Below are positions 8,489 to 20,062 of a stretch of DNA of 42,403 nucleotides, one piece after another. Each line of letters opens with the position of its first letter. The stretch's first letter is position 1. The notes under the pieces were generated by a model that saw nothing but the letters and a program-made list of their open reading frames with translations, searched no databases and had not been told where the DNA came from. Source of the stretch: Candidatus Pacearchaeota archaeon (GTDB lineage: Archaea; Nanobdellota; Nanobdellia; Pacearchaeales; GW2011-AR1); contig JAFCEJ010000002.1 in assembly GCA_017609175.1 (NCBI GenBank), positions 66,782 through 109,184 of the forward strand, given 5' to 3'. The translations under genes and the position numbers were made by a program.

Positions 8489-10781
8489 AGTTCAGTTAAA
8501 GGTTGTTGAAGCATTACCAGATGACGCTTATAAAGGAATTGCTAGGATAGATAGCGAAGTGATGAGAGACTTGGATGTTCGACGAGGAGATGTTATTTTA
8601 ATTAAAGGAAATAGGGAGACTGTTGCAATTGTTGATAGGGCTTATCCTGCAGATGTTGGTGAGGGAATAATCAGGGTTGATGGAATTATAAGAAGGAATG
8701 CTAAATCAGGAATTGGGGATGTGGTTACAATTTCTAAAGCAAATGTTAGAGAAGCAAAGAAAATTATTATTGCTCCTGCTCAAAAAGGAATTAGGGTGGA
8801 GACTAATGATCCGGAGGGTTTAAGGAGAGGTTTATTGGGAAGAACAATTGTTAAAGGAGACATTGTTGTTCTTGGAGGAGTACAAAGAAGAAGAGATTTG
8901 ATGTCAGAAGATTTGGGAGATTTAAATGATATATTCGGAAATTTAAATGACATTTTAGGAGGAATGGGTTTTGGACAATTGGGCGGAGGTGTTTCACAAA
9001 TCAAATTTTTAGTTGTAAATACAAATCCTAATCAACCAGTAATTATTACTGAAAATACAGATGTTGTGCTGAATCCAAAGGCAGTTGAAATTAGTGAAGG
9101 GAAAATTCCTGAAATTACTTACGAAGATATTGGTGGTTTGACAGAAGAAGTAAAAAAGATTCGGGAAATGGTAGAGATTCCATTAAAACATCCAGAAATT
9201 TTTGAGAAGTTGGGTATTGAACCACCAAAAGGTGTTTTGCTTCATGGTCCGCCTGGAACTGGTAAAACTCTTTTAGCTAAGGCAGTTGCAAATGAATCTG
9301 ACGCTAACTTTATTTTATTGAACGGACCTGAAATTATGAGTAAGTTTTATGGTGAATCTGAGAAAAAGATTAGAGATATTTTTGATGAAGCAGAGAAAAC
9401 TGCGCCTGCGATTATTTTTATTGATGAAATTGATGCAATTGCTTCTAAGAGAGAGGAGGCTGTTGGAGAAGTTGAGAGAAGGGTTGTTTCTCAAATTTTG
9501 ACAATGATGGATGGGTTGAAGGGTAGAGGCAAGGTTATTGTTATTGGTGCAACGAATAGGATTAATGCTATTGACCCTGCATTAAGACGTCCTGGAAGAT
9601 TTGATAGGGAGATTTCTATTAATGTTCCAGATAAAAAAGGAAGATTGCAGATTTTGAAAATTCATACAAGAGGAATGCCTTTGACAAAAGATGTTGATTT
9701 GGATGAAATTGCTTCTATTACTCATGGTTTTGTTGGGGCAGATTTAGAGGCCTTAATAAAAGAGGCTGCAATGGGTGTTTTGAGAAAGTTTTTGCCAAAA
9801 TTAAAATTAGAAGAAGGCGAGGAGATTCCTAAAGAAATTTTAGAGAAATTAGTTGTTTCTCATAAGGATTTTATGGACGCTTTGAGAACTGTTAGACCTT
9901 CTGCAATGAGAGAGGTTCTTGTTGAAACACCTAATATTGGATGGAAAGATATTGGTGGCTTGGATAAGATTAAACGAGAATTAAAAGAAGCTGTTGAATG
10001 GCCTATGAAATACCCAGAAAGTTTTAGACGGATGGGAATTCATGCTCCAAAAGGGATATTGCTTTATGGCCCGCCTGGAACGGGTAAAACTCTTTTAGCT
10101 AAGGCAGTTGCTAAAGAATCAGAAGCGAACTTTATTCAAATTAAAGGTCCTAGTTTGTTAAGTAAGTGGGTTAATGAATCTCATAAGGGTGTCCAGAGGG
10201 TTTTTGAAAGAGCAAGACAAGTCTCACCCTGTGTTGTTTTAATAGATGAATTAGAATCTATTGCTAGTCGGAGAGGTGGAGATAATGCTTCAAGTCAAGA
10301 AGGGACTAAAGTGTTGAATCAGTTATTATCTGAAATGGATGGTCTTGAAGATTTGAAAGATGTTCTTGTAGTTGCTACTACGAACAGGCCAGATTTAATT
10401 GACCCTGCTATTATGAGGCCTGGAAGATTTGATAGAATATTTTTAGTGAATCCTCCAAATGAAGAAGGAAGATTACAGATTTTGAAAATTCATACTGATA
10501 AAGTTCCTTTAGCAAAAGATGTTAATTTAAAAGAACTTGCTAAAAAAACCGTCAATTATAATGGTGCGGATATTGAGGCGCTTGTTAGAGAGGCTGCAAT
10601 GCTGGCTTTGAGAGAAGACATTAAAGCAAAACAAGTTAAGAAAAAACATTTTATGGACGCATTGAATAAAGTCAAACCAAGTGTGAGCGAGAGCACAATC
10701 AAAGTCTATAAAAGATTTGAAGACAATTATCTTAAATCTGTAAAAGCAGCTGTGCCTGCAGAAAGCACTTATCTCGGTTAG
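8475..10781 (+). CDS. CDC48/VAT AAA+ ATPase, two AAA domains
   Basis: N-terminal double-psi domain, two GPPGTGKT Walker A motifs, [11 protein letters not shown] and [11 protein letters not shown]. Confidence 0.95.
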   Translation: MTKDKVQLKVVEALPDDAYKGIARIDSEVMRDLDVRRGDVILIKGNRETVAIVDRAYPADVGEGIIRVDGIIRRNAKSGIGDVVTISKANVREAKKIIIAPAQKGIRVETNDPEGLRRGLLGRTIVKGDIVVLGGVQRRRDLMSEDLGDLNDIFGNLNDILGGMGFGQLGGGVSQIKFLVVNTNPNQPVIITENTDVVLNPKAVEISEGKIPEITYEDIGGLTEEVKKIREMVEIPLKHPEIFEKLGIEPPKGVLLHGPPGTGKTLLAKAVANESDANFILLNGPEIMSKFYGESEKKIRDIFDEAEKTAPAIIFIDEIDAIASKREEAVGEVERRVVSQILTMMDGLKGRGKVIVIGATNRINAIDPALRRPGRFDREISINVPDKKGRLQILKIHTRGMPLTKDVDLDEIASITHGFVGADLEALIKEAAMGVLRKFLPKLKLEEGEEIPKEILEKLVVSHKDFMDALRTVRPSAMREVLVETPNIGWKDIGGLDKIKRELKEAVEWPMKYPESFRRMGIHAPKGILLYGPPGTGKTLLAKAVAKESEANFIQIKGPSLLSKWVNESHKGVQRVFERARQVSPCVVLIDELESIASRRGGDNASSQEGTKVLNQLLSEMDGLEDLKDVLVVATTNRPDLIDPAIMRPGRFDRIFLVNPPNEEGRLQILKIHTDKVPLAKDVNLKELAKKTVNYNGADIEALVREAAMLALREDIKAKQVKKKHFMDALNKVKPSVSESTIKVYKRFEDNYLKSVKAAVPAESTYLG

Positions 10782-10830
10782 TTAAATTTATATAATATAA
10801 ATAAAAAATAATTGTAAAGGAGGTAAGAAA

Positions 10831-11223
10831 ATGAGCTTTTTTGATGATGACCCTTTTGAAGAAATCATCAGAGAATTTTTTGGAGCAAGTCCTTCAATGA
10901 TTCAAAGGCAAAAACAATTTACTTCTAGGGAAACTGATTATCGAAATATTGATTTTATTGAGACTGATGATTTAGTTTATTTTATTTTTGAGTTTCCTGG
11001 TCTTAATAAAGAGGATTTGAATATAGAAATAGATAAAAATAGAATTAGAATTACTGTTCAAAAAATTAAAGGTTCTTCTCAAGATTATCTTTCTAGAAAA
11101 TTAAGAAGCGGAAAAATTATTGAAAAAATTCTTCCTAAAATAGTCAATCCAAAAAAACCAAAAATTACTTTTGAAAATGGAGTTTTGGAGGTATCTTTTT
11201 TAAAAAATGAAAAAAGAAAATAA
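10831..11223 (+). CDS. Hsp20/alpha-crystallin small heat shock protein
   Basis: YFIFEFPGLNKEDLNIEIDKNRIRITV...NGVLEVSF; strong SD AAAGGAGGT upstream. Confidence 0.85.
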   Translation: MSFFDDDPFEEIIREFFGASPSMIQRQKQFTSRETDYRNIDFIETDDLVYFIFEFPGLNKEDLNIEIDKNRIRITVQKIKGSSQDYLSRKLRSGKIIEKILPKIVNPKKPKITFENGVLEVSFLKNEKRK

Positions 11224-13372
11224 TAAATTTGAATTGGAAGTTTTAGGGTCTTTTCAGGAAGATATTGACCAAGGAATAGCAAGAATTGCGTCAGATGTAA
11301 TGGATTCACTAAAATTAGTTTCTGGAAATTTAATAGAGGTTTCTGGAAAATCTAAAATTGTTTTAAAAGTTATGAGGGCAAGAAATTCTAAGAAAAATAA
11401 TAATTTTATCCGGCTTGATGGAGTTACAAGATCTAATTTGGGTGTTTCTATTGGAGATAAAGTTTCTATTAAAAAAGTTGAGTTAAATGATGCAAAGTCA
11501 ATTACGCTATCTCCTACTCAAGAGGGCATTCAATTTAGCGATGACCCGACAGAATATTTCCATGAAAAACTTCTTTCTATACCACTTACCCTTGGGCAAA
11601 AAATCATTATTGATATTTTTGGGACAAGGTTGACATATGTTGTATCTAAAATAAATCCTAAAAATTCTGCATTAGTATCTCCTTCGACTAAGTTGATTGT
11701 TTCAGATGAGGTTTATTCTGGGGGAATGACTTTTACAGGAGTTTCTTATGAAGATATTGGTGGTTTGGATAAGGAAATTGATTTGGTGAGGGAGATGGTG
11801 GAGCTTCCAATGAAAAATCCTGAGATTTTTAAGAAATTGGGTGTTGGAGCTCCTAAAGGCGTTTTATTAACTGGTCCGCCTGGAACCGGTAAGACTCTTT
11901 TGGCTAAAGCAGTTGCAAATGAAACTGATTCAAATTTTTATTCTATTGCAGGACCTGAAATTATGAGTAAATTTTATGGTGAGAGCGAAAAGCATTTGAG
12001 AGATGTTTTTGAAAAGGCAACAAAAAATGCACCTTCAATTATTTTTATTGATGAAATTGATTCAATTGCTCCAAAAAGAAGTGAGGGAACAGATCAAACT
12101 GAAAAAAGAATTGTTGCTCAGTTATTGACTTTAATGGATGGATTAAAATCAAGAGGGCAAGTAGTTGTGATGGCTGCTACAAACAGGCCAGATGATATTG
12201 ACCCTGCATTAAGACGTCCTGGAAGATTTGATAGGGAACTAAGAATTAATCCTCCTGATGAAAACGGAAGAAAAGAGATATTGAGGATTCATACAAGAGG
12301 AATGCCCTTGGATAAAGATGTTAATTTCGACGAAATTGCGAGCAAAACAGTTGGATATACTGGAGCAGATTTAGAGGTTTTAAGTAAAGAAGCTGGATTA
12401 AAGGCAATTAAACCTTATTTTTCTAAATTAAAAAATTTGCAGGATAAAGTTCCTGTTGAAATTTTGGATAAAATAAAAGTTTCAAGAAAAGATTTTTTAG
12501 ATGCTATTCAAATGGTTGAGCCATCTGCAATGAGAGAAGTGTTAATTAAAAAGCCAAAAGTTACTTGGAGTGATGTTGGTGGTTTGGAGAATGTTAAGGA
12601 AAAATTAAGAGAATTGGTTGAACTTCCTTTGTTGAGACCTGATTTATTTAAGTCTGTTGGAATAAAACCATCAAAAGGAATTCTTTTGAGCGGGCCTCCT
12701 GGAACTGGTAAAACTCTTTTAGCTAAGGCGGTTGCAAATGAGTCAAATGCAAGTTTTATATCAGTTAAAGGACCAGAATTAATCAGCAAATGGGTGGGGG
12801 AAAGTGAAAAGCATATTCGAGAAATATTCAAAAGGGCAAGACAGGTTGCTCCTGCGATTATTTTCTTTGATGAATTTGATAGTATTTCAAAATTAAGAAC
12901 TGGTGGGGGGTTAAGTGATTCTTCTGAAAGAATTGTTAATCAGCTTTTAACAGAATTAGATGGTATTGAAGAACTTGAAAAAGTTGTTGTTATTGCTGCC
13001 ACAAACAGGCCAGATTTAATTGACCCTGCTCTTTTGAGATCTGGAAGGATAGATACGATTATTGAATTAGAAATTCCTGATAAAAAAACAAGAAAAAAAA
13101 TCTTTGAGGTTCATACTAGAAATATGCCTTTAGCAAAAGAAATTAAATTAAATGATTATGTTGAAAAAACAGAAGGATGGACTGGTGCGGATATTGAGGC
13201 GCTTTGTAGAAATGCGGGGATAAATGCCATTAAAAGAATCTATAAATCAAAGACAGAAAAAATTTCAATTACAAAAAAGGATTTTGATGAAGCATTAAAA
13301 TTAGTTTCTAAAAATACAGGAAAAAAAATTTCAGAGAAAAAAACTCAAAAGGAAAAATCAATTAAAAAATAA
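11207..13372 (+). CDS. Second CDC48-like AAA+ ATPase, two AAA domains
   Basis: Two GPPGTGKT motifs, [11 protein letters not shown] and [11 protein letters not shown]; overlaps hsp20 by 17 nt; SD GGAGGT in hsp20 3' end. Confidence 0.93.
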   Translation: MKKENNKFELEVLGSFQEDIDQGIARIASDVMDSLKLVSGNLIEVSGKSKIVLKVMRARNSKKNNNFIRLDGVTRSNLGVSIGDKVSIKKVELNDAKSITLSPTQEGIQFSDDPTEYFHEKLLSIPLTLGQKIIIDIFGTRLTYVVSKINPKNSALVSPSTKLIVSDEVYSGGMTFTGVSYEDIGGLDKEIDLVREMVELPMKNPEIFKKLGVGAPKGVLLTGPPGTGKTLLAKAVANETDSNFYSIAGPEIMSKFYGESEKHLRDVFEKATKNAPSIIFIDEIDSIAPKRSEGTDQTEKRIVAQLLTLMDGLKSRGQVVVMAATNRPDDIDPALRRPGRFDRELRINPPDENGRKEILRIHTRGMPLDKDVNFDEIASKTVGYTGADLEVLSKEAGLKAIKPYFSKLKNLQDKVPVEILDKIKVSRKDFLDAIQMVEPSAMREVLIKKPKVTWSDVGGLENVKEKLRELVELPLLRPDLFKSVGIKPSKGILLSGPPGTGKTLLAKAVANESNASFISVKGPELISKWVGESEKHIREIFKRARQVAPAIIFFDEFDSISKLRTGGGLSDSSERIVNQLLTELDGIEELEKVVVIAATNRPDLIDPALLRSGRIDTIIELEIPDKKTRKKIFEVHTRNMPLAKEIKLNDYVEKTEGWTGADIEALCRNAGINAIKRIYKSKTEKISITKKDFDEALKLVSKNTGKKISEKKTQKEKSIKK

Positions 13373-13373
13373 T

Positions 13374-14249
13374 TTAATTTGTTGTGATTATTTTATCTTT
13401 TTCTAGCAAGATAGTTTCTTCTGCTTGTGCAACTTTTCTTTTTGATATTTCTACAAGTTGAGGATATTGATGTAAAATATCTGCTTGTTCTAATTGTTTT
13501 AGTGCAAAAAGAGATTTTGTTCCGAATTTTTTTACAAGCCATCTTGAGCAGAAAGGAAGTGTTTGATATTCTTTTTCTATGAAATTTAATATTTCTCTTG
13601 CTGTTTGACTTCTAATTGGTTTTATGTTTTTTAGAGAATAAATTCCTGACGGTTTGCCCTCATAGACCTTTCCATTTCCGGTTGTTACAAAAGGTTCTAT
13701 CGCGTATAATCCTTTTTTTAAAACCTGGTTTTTATTATCATCAATGTTCGGGATTGTTATTCCTGAATGTAATTCGTATTGTTCTATTGAATGTCCTGAT
13801 AGGTTGATTATTGGTAAAAAATTATCTGATTCAATTGTCTTTTGAATTGTTTTGCCAATCTCATTTGCAGAAATTTCTTCTTTGATAATTTTTATTGCAT
13901 TCTCCAGCGCCTTTTCTGCTGTTTGGATTAATTTTTTATTCTCATCATTGTTTTCTAAATCCATTGAAAATGCGGTGTCTGCTATCCAGCCATTTATGTG
14001 AACTCCTAAATCTATTTTTAATAATCCGTGTGCTTTTGTTTCATCGTCGTGCGAAGGTGTGTAATGTGCTGCTATTTCATTAATACTTAGATTTGTTGGA
14101 AAAGCAGGTTTTCCTCCAAGCTCGATTATTTTATTTTCTATTTTTTCAGCTATTTCGATTAAGGGCATATCTTTTTTTATGAATGTTCTTGCATATTCTT
14201 TTACTTGTTTTGCAATTTGTCCTGCTTTGATGATTTTTTCTGTGTTCAT
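13374..14249 (-). CDS. map: Methionine aminopeptidase, type II (archaeal)
   Basis: AAHYTPSHDDETKAHGLLKIDLGVHINGWIADTAFSM; NLSGHSIEQYELHSG. Confidence 0.93.
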   Translation of the reverse strand: MNTEKIIKAGQIAKQVKEYARTFIKKDMPLIEIAEKIENKIIELGGKPAFPTNLSINEIAAHYTPSHDDETKAHGLLKIDLGVHINGWIADTAFSMDLENNDENKKLIQTAEKALENAIKIIKEEISANEIGKTIQKTIESDNFLPIINLSGHSIEQYELHSGITIPNIDDNKNQVLKKGLYAIEPFVTTGNGKVYEGKPSGIYSLKNIKPIRSQTAREILNFIEKEYQTLPFCSRWLVKKFGTKSLFALKQLEQADILHQYPQLVEISKRKVAQAEETILLEKDKIITTN

Positions 14250-14287
14250 ACTTTCTCAATTATAATAATCTTTAAATAATATTTGGT

Positions 14288-14827
14288 ATGAATTTTTTTA
14301 TGATAAATACCGAATACGGTTTAAAAATTATAGACTCCTCAATTGAAAGATACAATGAAAAAGAAAGAATATTTTTACAAAATTTTCTTGAAAACCAAGA
14401 GGAAATTCAAAAAGAGAATTCAAGATTGATTGAATTGGAAAATCAGTTTGTGCCTCAGAAACGAAAATTTTGTGATAAAATCTTAGGATGGAGAGATGAT
14501 TTTATGCATACAGAACAATTTCAAAAAATTTCTAACATTGGTTTTTTAGATAACTTGACGATATTTTATGGTGGATGGGGCCATCAACAGCCTTATCGTC
14601 AGGGATTTGGTCAGTGGTCTAGGCTTAATTTAGGTATTAATCATAATTTTTCTGGCAGACTTACATATGTGGCAGGATATAAGTCTTTTTCTGATCCTAA
14701 AATACTTAATTTAGAATGGGATATTGAAAAATTTTCTCCGCTTTATCTTAAAGCTGTTTGTGAGGACATAGATTCTGGAGAAATATACAGAACTATTGCT
14801 TCGGAAATAGATAATAGGGTTATTTAA
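14288..14827 (+). CDS. Hypothetical protein
   Basis: 179-aa ORF with coding-like composition; no family recognised. Confidence 0.55.
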   Translation: MNFFMINTEYGLKIIDSSIERYNEKERIFLQNFLENQEEIQKENSRLIELENQFVPQKRKFCDKILGWRDDFMHTEQFQKISNIGFLDNLTIFYGGWGHQQPYRQGFGQWSRLNLGINHNFSGRLTYVAGYKSFSDPKILNLEWDIEKFSPLYLKAVCEDIDSGEIYRTIASEIDNRVI

Positions 14828-15273
14828 TTTTTCTCTTTTAATCTTCTGTTTTTGGGGATGAAATTTGTAACTTTATTTTCAGATGCTTTTCCACAACCAA
14901 GAAAATCATCTTTATATTTCATTATTAAAAAATCTTTTTTATTTGTTTGAATGTTTAATTCATTGCCATACATCCATTTTTCTACTTGTTGCTTATCAAG
15001 TTCAAAAATGTTTTTTGTTATTTGATTTTTTAAAAGATGGGTTCCTTCTATTGTTAGTCTTATTTTGTTCATTTGCTCTTTTGCGATGTAATTTCCTGCT
15101 CCTTCGACTCTTGAAATTTCTTGGAGTTTTTCTAATAATTTCAGATTTCCAGTAAACAAAAATATTTTTTCATGTCCAAATTGGATTAAGGTTCCTGGAA
15201 TCTGTTTTATTCCAAATTGATTTTTTAGTTTATTAACTATTTCATGTTTTTCTTTTTTGTTGAGGATTTTCAT
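14824..15273 (-). CDS. NIP7-like pre-PUA/PUA domain RNA-binding protein
   Basis: C-terminal DFLGCGKASENKVTNFIPKNRRLKEKN is typical of archaeal NIP7-like PUA proteins. Confidence 0.75.
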   Translation of the reverse strand: MKILNKKEKHEIVNKLKNQFGIKQIPGTLIQFGHEKIFLFTGNLKLLEKLQEISRVEGAGNYIAKEQMNKIRLTIEGTHLLKNQITKNIFELDKQQVEKWMYGNELNIQTNKKDFLIMKYKDDFLGCGKASENKVTNFIPKNRRLKEKN

Positions 15274-15372
15274 TTTATTAGATTAATATTAATTTATTAT
15301 CATCCTTATAGTATAGCAATATAATTTTTATAGTACACTAATCTTTATAAATAATAACATAATTAGTTTTAT

Positions 15373-15684
15373 ATGCCTAAAACATTCAATCGCTTAGTAT
15401 CTATAGGTCTTGTAAGTTTTTTTATGAATTATTTTGGAAATTCTTTTTATGCTGGTCATTATGGGGATAAAATGAATAATATCGGAACAGAGATTAGATT
15501 ATTAAATGCTCAAGAAAATGTTGTAAGAGAGGTAAGAGATGTTTTCCATGAGGATAATTTCTCTAAAATCTTAAACAATTTTGATAAAAAAAGATCAGAT
15601 CTCCTAAGAGAAAAAGAAGAGTATAAGGTAAAACAAGATAGATTTCTTGAGAAAGCATTTGTTTATGGATATTTTACTGATTAA
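15373..15684 (+). CDS. Hypothetical protein
   Basis: 103-aa ORF with TATA-like upstream region; no family recognised. Confidence 0.5.
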   Translation: MPKTFNRLVSIGLVSFFMNYFGNSFYAGHYGDKMNNIGTEIRLLNAQENVVREVRDVFHEDNFSKILNNFDKKRSDLLREKEEYKVKQDRFLEKAFVYGYFTD

Positions 15685-15744
15685 CTTGTCTTTTTAATAT
15701 GAATTCATAAGATTCCTTATTTATATTTCCATTTTTGAATCGTT

Positions 15745-16701
15745 TTATTTTAATTTTTTAAATTTTACAATAAAAAAACCTTCGGTGTTGTTTGTTTGGG
15801 GGTAAATTCTGCAAGCGTATTTAACATCCTGAAGATATTCTTTATCCTCCCATTTTGTTATTGTTTTATCTGTTTTTACCGGTAGTTTGATGGATTGTAT
15901 TTTTATGTTTGGAAAATTTTTTAATATAAAGTCTACAACTTCTTCATTTTCTTCTGGGGCATGTGTGCATGTTGAATAAATTAATTCTCCTTTTGGTTTT
16001 AAAATTTCAATTGCAGAAGCAACAAGAGCTTTTTGTAACTTAGAAAGATTCTTTATTGTTTTTATGTTCCACATTTTATATGTTTTTGGGCTTGAACGCA
16101 ATGTTCCTTCTCCAGAACAAGGAGCATCTACTAAAATTTTATCAAAGCGAATTTTATTTTGTTTTAGTTTTTTGCACAATGCGATTCCGTCTTTTTTTGT
16201 TATGATTGTATTTGTTACCCCGCATTTTTGCAGGTTTGATGCTAGTATTTTTATTCTTCCAAAATTTACTTCATTTGCAATTAGGGTTCCTGTGTTTTGC
16301 ATTTTCGCGGCTGCTTGTGTTGTTTTACTCCCTGGTGCTGCGCATAAATCGAGAACGAGGTCGTTAGGTTTTGGGTTTAATGCAATAATTGGAAGCATAC
16401 TTGCGAGTTCCTGAATATAATAATAGCCGAGTTGATGTTCAAGGGAACGGCCGAGTTCTCCTGGCTTTAAATGAGATTCAATAATCATAATTTCCGGATT
16501 TGTTTTGAAAGGTTGTTTTATTTTCCAACTTTTTTCTTCTAAACGTTTCTTTAATTCATCAATTGGAATTTTTATTGTGTTGCATCTTATCGAACGAACA
16601 GGTTCTTTTTCAAGGATTTTTATATATTTATCAAATTCCTTTCCAAGAAGTTTTTGCATTCGTTCTATAAAAAGAGGTTTGGGTTGTGGTTTAGGTTTCA
16701 T
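15745..16701 (-). CDS. NOL1/NOP2/sun (RsmB/NSUN)-type RNA cytosine-C5 methyltransferase
   Basis: DLCAAPGSKTTQ, VDAPCSGEGTLRSSP, YSTCTHAPEENEEVV. Confidence 0.93.
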   Translation of the reverse strand: MKPKPQPKPLFIERMQKLLGKEFDKYIKILEKEPVRSIRCNTIKIPIDELKKRLEEKSWKIKQPFKTNPEIMIIESHLKPGELGRSLEHQLGYYYIQELASMLPIIALNPKPNDLVLDLCAAPGSKTTQAAAKMQNTGTLIANEVNFGRIKILASNLQKCGVTNTIITKKDGIALCKKLKQNKIRFDKILVDAPCSGEGTLRSSPKTYKMWNIKTIKNLSKLQKALVASAIEILKPKGELIYSTCTHAPEENEEVVDFILKNFPNIKIQSIKLPVKTDKTITKWEDKEYLQDVKYACRIYPQTNNTEGFFIVKFKKLK

Positions 16702-16751
16702 AAAAATATAATAGAGAGAAGTTTTATAAATGATTTTGTCTTTAAGGTATT

Positions 16752-17525
16752 ATGGAGTTTGGAGATTTATTTTCAAAATCATGGGAGGAATATAAAAAAA
16801 ATTTTTGGTTGTTCTTTAAAATATTTTTAATTTTGTCTTTGATTCCGGGGGTTATTTTTTCAATTGTTGCTTTGATTGTTGGTGGTTTAATGATTCTTGG
16901 TTCTGGAACAATATCTGGTTCAGTTGTAAAGATTACTTCTACATTTTTTAGTGGAGGTTTTATTTTTTTAATATTAATAGGAATAATTGTTTTTATTCTT
17001 GATTTTATTATGGGGATTTCATTTATCTATGTATCTGTTTATTCAAAGAAAAATATAGGTTTTGGGCAAGCGGTTAAGGGAGCTTTAGGTTATTTTTGGG
17101 ATTATACTTTACTCGGTTTGCTCTTTATTATCTTTCTTATTCCTTTGTTTTTATTATTGATAATTCCTGGGATTATCTTTTCAATTTATTGGGCTTTTTC
17201 CCCCTATGTTTTGATTAAAGAAAATGTTGGTCCTTGGGAAGCAATGAAACGAAGTAAGGCGATTGTTAAAGGGAAATGGTGGAGAACATTTGGTTATCTT
17301 ATTCTTATGACCATACTTATGTGGCTTATTTCTATTCTGTTTAAATTTCCTCAGTTTATATATAAATTAATTCTTGATGTTTCTTCTACTGCAACTTTAA
17401 ATGCAGGGGTTATAGTTGGCTTTTTTATCGTAGGAATTATAAGTTTTTTAAGTAATTTAATCACAACACCTTTGAGCATTTTATTTATAAAGAATTTTTA
17501 CCTCGATTTAAGGACGAAAAAATAA
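16752..17525 (+). CDS. Polytopic membrane protein (glycerophosphoryl diester phosphodiesterase membrane-domain-like)
   Basis: Multiple TM segments; PGIIFSIYWAFSPYVLIKENVGPWEAMKRSKAIVKGKWW. Confidence 0.7.
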   Translation: MEFGDLFSKSWEEYKKNFWLFFKIFLILSLIPGVIFSIVALIVGGLMILGSGTISGSVVKITSTFFSGGFIFLILIGIIVFILDFIMGISFIYVSVYSKKNIGFGQAVKGALGYFWDYTLLGLLFIIFLIPLFLLLIIPGIIFSIYWAFSPYVLIKENVGPWEAMKRSKAIVKGKWWRTFGYLILMTILMWLISILFKFPQFIYKLILDVSSTATLNAGVIVGFFIVGIISFLSNLITTPLSILFIKNFYLDLRTKK

Positions 17526-19979
17526 TCAAAACTCCCATAAAGTCATCTGTTTCTTTCCTTCAATAATTTCTTTTGTATTAATATTAAAAACCTGAAAAAT
17601 ATTTTCAATTGCAGGAAGAATTTGTCTTTCCAGATAATATTTTATATTGTATTCCCCTTTTTCTGTTGGCAATTTTACCATTTCTCTTACGAGTTTCTTT
17701 TTGCTTTTTGTTTCTGCGATAAAATATTCAATTAAATTTCCTGCACCAATCGGAAGTTCTTTTTCCTGCATTTTTTTTGCTGCAATTACGTGCGGGGAAA
17801 TTGCTTTGTATTCTGAAATTGGTTTTTTTAATTGTGTTTTAATTATTAATTGTTCTTTTGGGATTTCTCTGTTTTTTAGTTTTTTTACTATTTCTTTAAC
17901 ATATTTTACCGCTTCTTTTTCATTACCCTCTTTTAGTATTTGTTGAATAACTTTATTTTGAACTTGTCGAGCAAGATTACACCAATCTCTTCGTACTGTT
18001 TCAAACCCCCGAATTTTTGTTTTTCCTTTTTCATCAATTAAAGCATATTTCTTTTTTGCCCCGATTTTTCCGGTTCTTTTTGTTACCCAAATGCCTCTTT
18101 TAAAAAATCCTTCTAATTCAAGTTCCATTATTCCTGGAAGTTGCGAATTAAGTTTTTTTAAGAATTCTAATGTTTGTTTTTTTGATTTGCCATTTAAAAG
18201 AAATGCAATTGAGTCTGTATCAGAATAAACTATTTTGTAACCAGCCTTATCAATTTTTTCTATAACTTCTTTAATTGATTTTTTTGCGAATGCTGCTGTT
18301 GCTGCCGCTGCTTCCTCACAATAATATCTTGCACCAAAGAATCCTTGATAGCCATAATATGCATTTGCCAAAAGTTTAAAGGCATTACTTCTTGCTCTTT
18401 TTATTGCATCTGGTTTTTGTTTCAATTCTTTTTTGAATTTTTTTCTTTTTTCAATTATCTCTTTTAGCATTTCTGGAACAAATCCTGGTTTTTTGGAGAA
18501 ATAGAGTTTTTTTCCTCCGGTTTCTATTGAGTAAGAATCTTTTTCTGGTTTTGTTAGTAATGTTGATTTTGACAGGTTATAACTTACTATAACACTTCCA
18601 TAACTTGAAGTAAAATCGAACATAGCTAAGTTTTCATATAATCCGGGAATTGGTTCAAAGACAAATGCTCCTTCATACTTTTCCCTATGTCTTCTTTTGC
18701 TTATTTCATCGTGAGTCGGCCGTTTTTCTGGAATTTCATTAAATCTTTCTAGATTGTGCAGAATGTATGATTCTACATTTTTTGACATGCCATTTCTTGA
18801 AACGTCAAAGACGGGTTCTTGCATTATTTTTGTAAATTCTAATAAATCTGGCCACATTTTTTGGAAAAGTTGATATGTTAAGACAGAGTCATGTAAGTTA
18901 TATTCAAAATATTTTTCCCAATCTTTTTCTTTTAGTTGTGATGAATGTTTTATTTTGAATTCTTTTTTTGTATCTCCTAAAAATTCACTTGCAACTTCAT
19001 TTAATGAAAGAGTTTCTGATTGCATATATTGAGAGTAAGCTGTTTGAATGAATCTTAATAAATCAATATGGACAATTCCATTTATTTTTCCTGTTATAGT
19101 TATCCCTCTTGTGAATTTTGGCTGGCTCTCATCTAATCCTAAATTTAATCTCATACTATTTTTTTCTGCCCGCGCTCTTAGATATGGTAAGTCAAATCCA
19201 TCTGAAAAATATCCTACTAAAAAATCTGGGGAAATTTTTCTTACATATTCTACAAATTTTTCTAGAAGTTCTGCTTCATCTTTAACATATTCTACATTTG
19301 GGATTTTTTTATTTTGATTTTTCCATGTTATTACTTTTTTGAAATTTTTTCCTACGAGAGATATCATTAAGATTTCTCCCTCGCCGATTTTTAGTTCATC
19401 TGCTTCGATATCATAAGCCAGAACATTTGGGATGAATTTCTCTAATTTTATTTTTTTTGAAGATTTTAATTTTATGCATTGTTCTACATCCAGTCCCATG
19501 TCTATTCCACCAAATTCAAAAGAATTGTTTAAAACTTCTCCTTCAATCTCATACCAATTTAATGGAAGTAATTTTTTTTCTAAAATGTAATGAGTTATGA
19601 ATCCTAAATCATAACCCCTTCTTAATTCTATTTCAGGGAAACCGAGATGGTCTGCAATATCATGTAAATCTTTGTAGTTTGTTGCGAATATTTTTATTGC
19701 TCTTACTTTTTTACCCAAGAAATTTTTATCGTGTAATTCTGTTTTTTCAACCTTTGTTTTTCTCCCCTTAGTATCAAGTTGGATTTGGTTTATCTTATCA
19801 AGCAGTTTTTCTATTTTTTCTTTTGATAGATTTTCTTTTAAAATTGCCCAAAAATAGACCGGACAAGAATCTATTACACATATTCTTTTTCCAGAATCGT
19901 TTCTGCCGATGATTTTTATATAGTTTCTTCCCTGCCAATCAAAGGAACTATAATCTACTGGGATGAATTTTATTTTCAT
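17526..19979 (-). CDS. polB: Family B DNA polymerase
   Basis: Exo motifs YDIEAD, GYFSDGFDLPYL, YNLHD; Pol motifs DFTSSYGSVI, KLLANAYYGYQG, YSDTDSI; C-terminal PIP-like QMTLWEF. Confidence 0.95.
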   Translation of the reverse strand: MKIKFIPVDYSSFDWQGRNYIKIIGRNDSGKRICVIDSCPVYFWAILKENLSKEKIEKLLDKINQIQLDTKGRKTKVEKTELHDKNFLGKKVRAIKIFATNYKDLHDIADHLGFPEIELRRGYDLGFITHYILEKKLLPLNWYEIEGEVLNNSFEFGGIDMGLDVEQCIKLKSSKKIKLEKFIPNVLAYDIEADELKIGEGEILMISLVGKNFKKVITWKNQNKKIPNVEYVKDEAELLEKFVEYVRKISPDFLVGYFSDGFDLPYLRARAEKNSMRLNLGLDESQPKFTRGITITGKINGIVHIDLLRFIQTAYSQYMQSETLSLNEVASEFLGDTKKEFKIKHSSQLKEKDWEKYFEYNLHDSVLTYQLFQKMWPDLLEFTKIMQEPVFDVSRNGMSKNVESYILHNLERFNEIPEKRPTHDEISKRRHREKYEGAFVFEPIPGLYENLAMFDFTSSYGSVIVSYNLSKSTLLTKPEKDSYSIETGGKKLYFSKKPGFVPEMLKEIIEKRKKFKKELKQKPDAIKRARSNAFKLLANAYYGYQGFFGARYYCEEAAAATAAFAKKSIKEVIEKIDKAGYKIVYSDTDSIAFLLNGKSKKQTLEFLKKLNSQLPGIMELELEGFFKRGIWVTKRTGKIGAKKKYALIDEKGKTKIRGFETVRRDWCNLARQVQNKVIQQILKEGNEKEAVKYVKEIVKKLKNREIPKEQLIIKTQLKKPISEYKAISPHVIAAKKMQEKELPIGAGNLIEYFIAETKSKKKLVREMVKLPTEKGEYNIKYYLERQILPAIENIFQVFNINTKEIIEGKKQMTLWEF

Positions 19980-20062
19980 ATTTTTATAAGGAGTTGGAGT
20001 TATTTAAAATTTGGGATAATGCATCCGAAAATTTTATATATCTTAATTTAAAAGTGATAATA

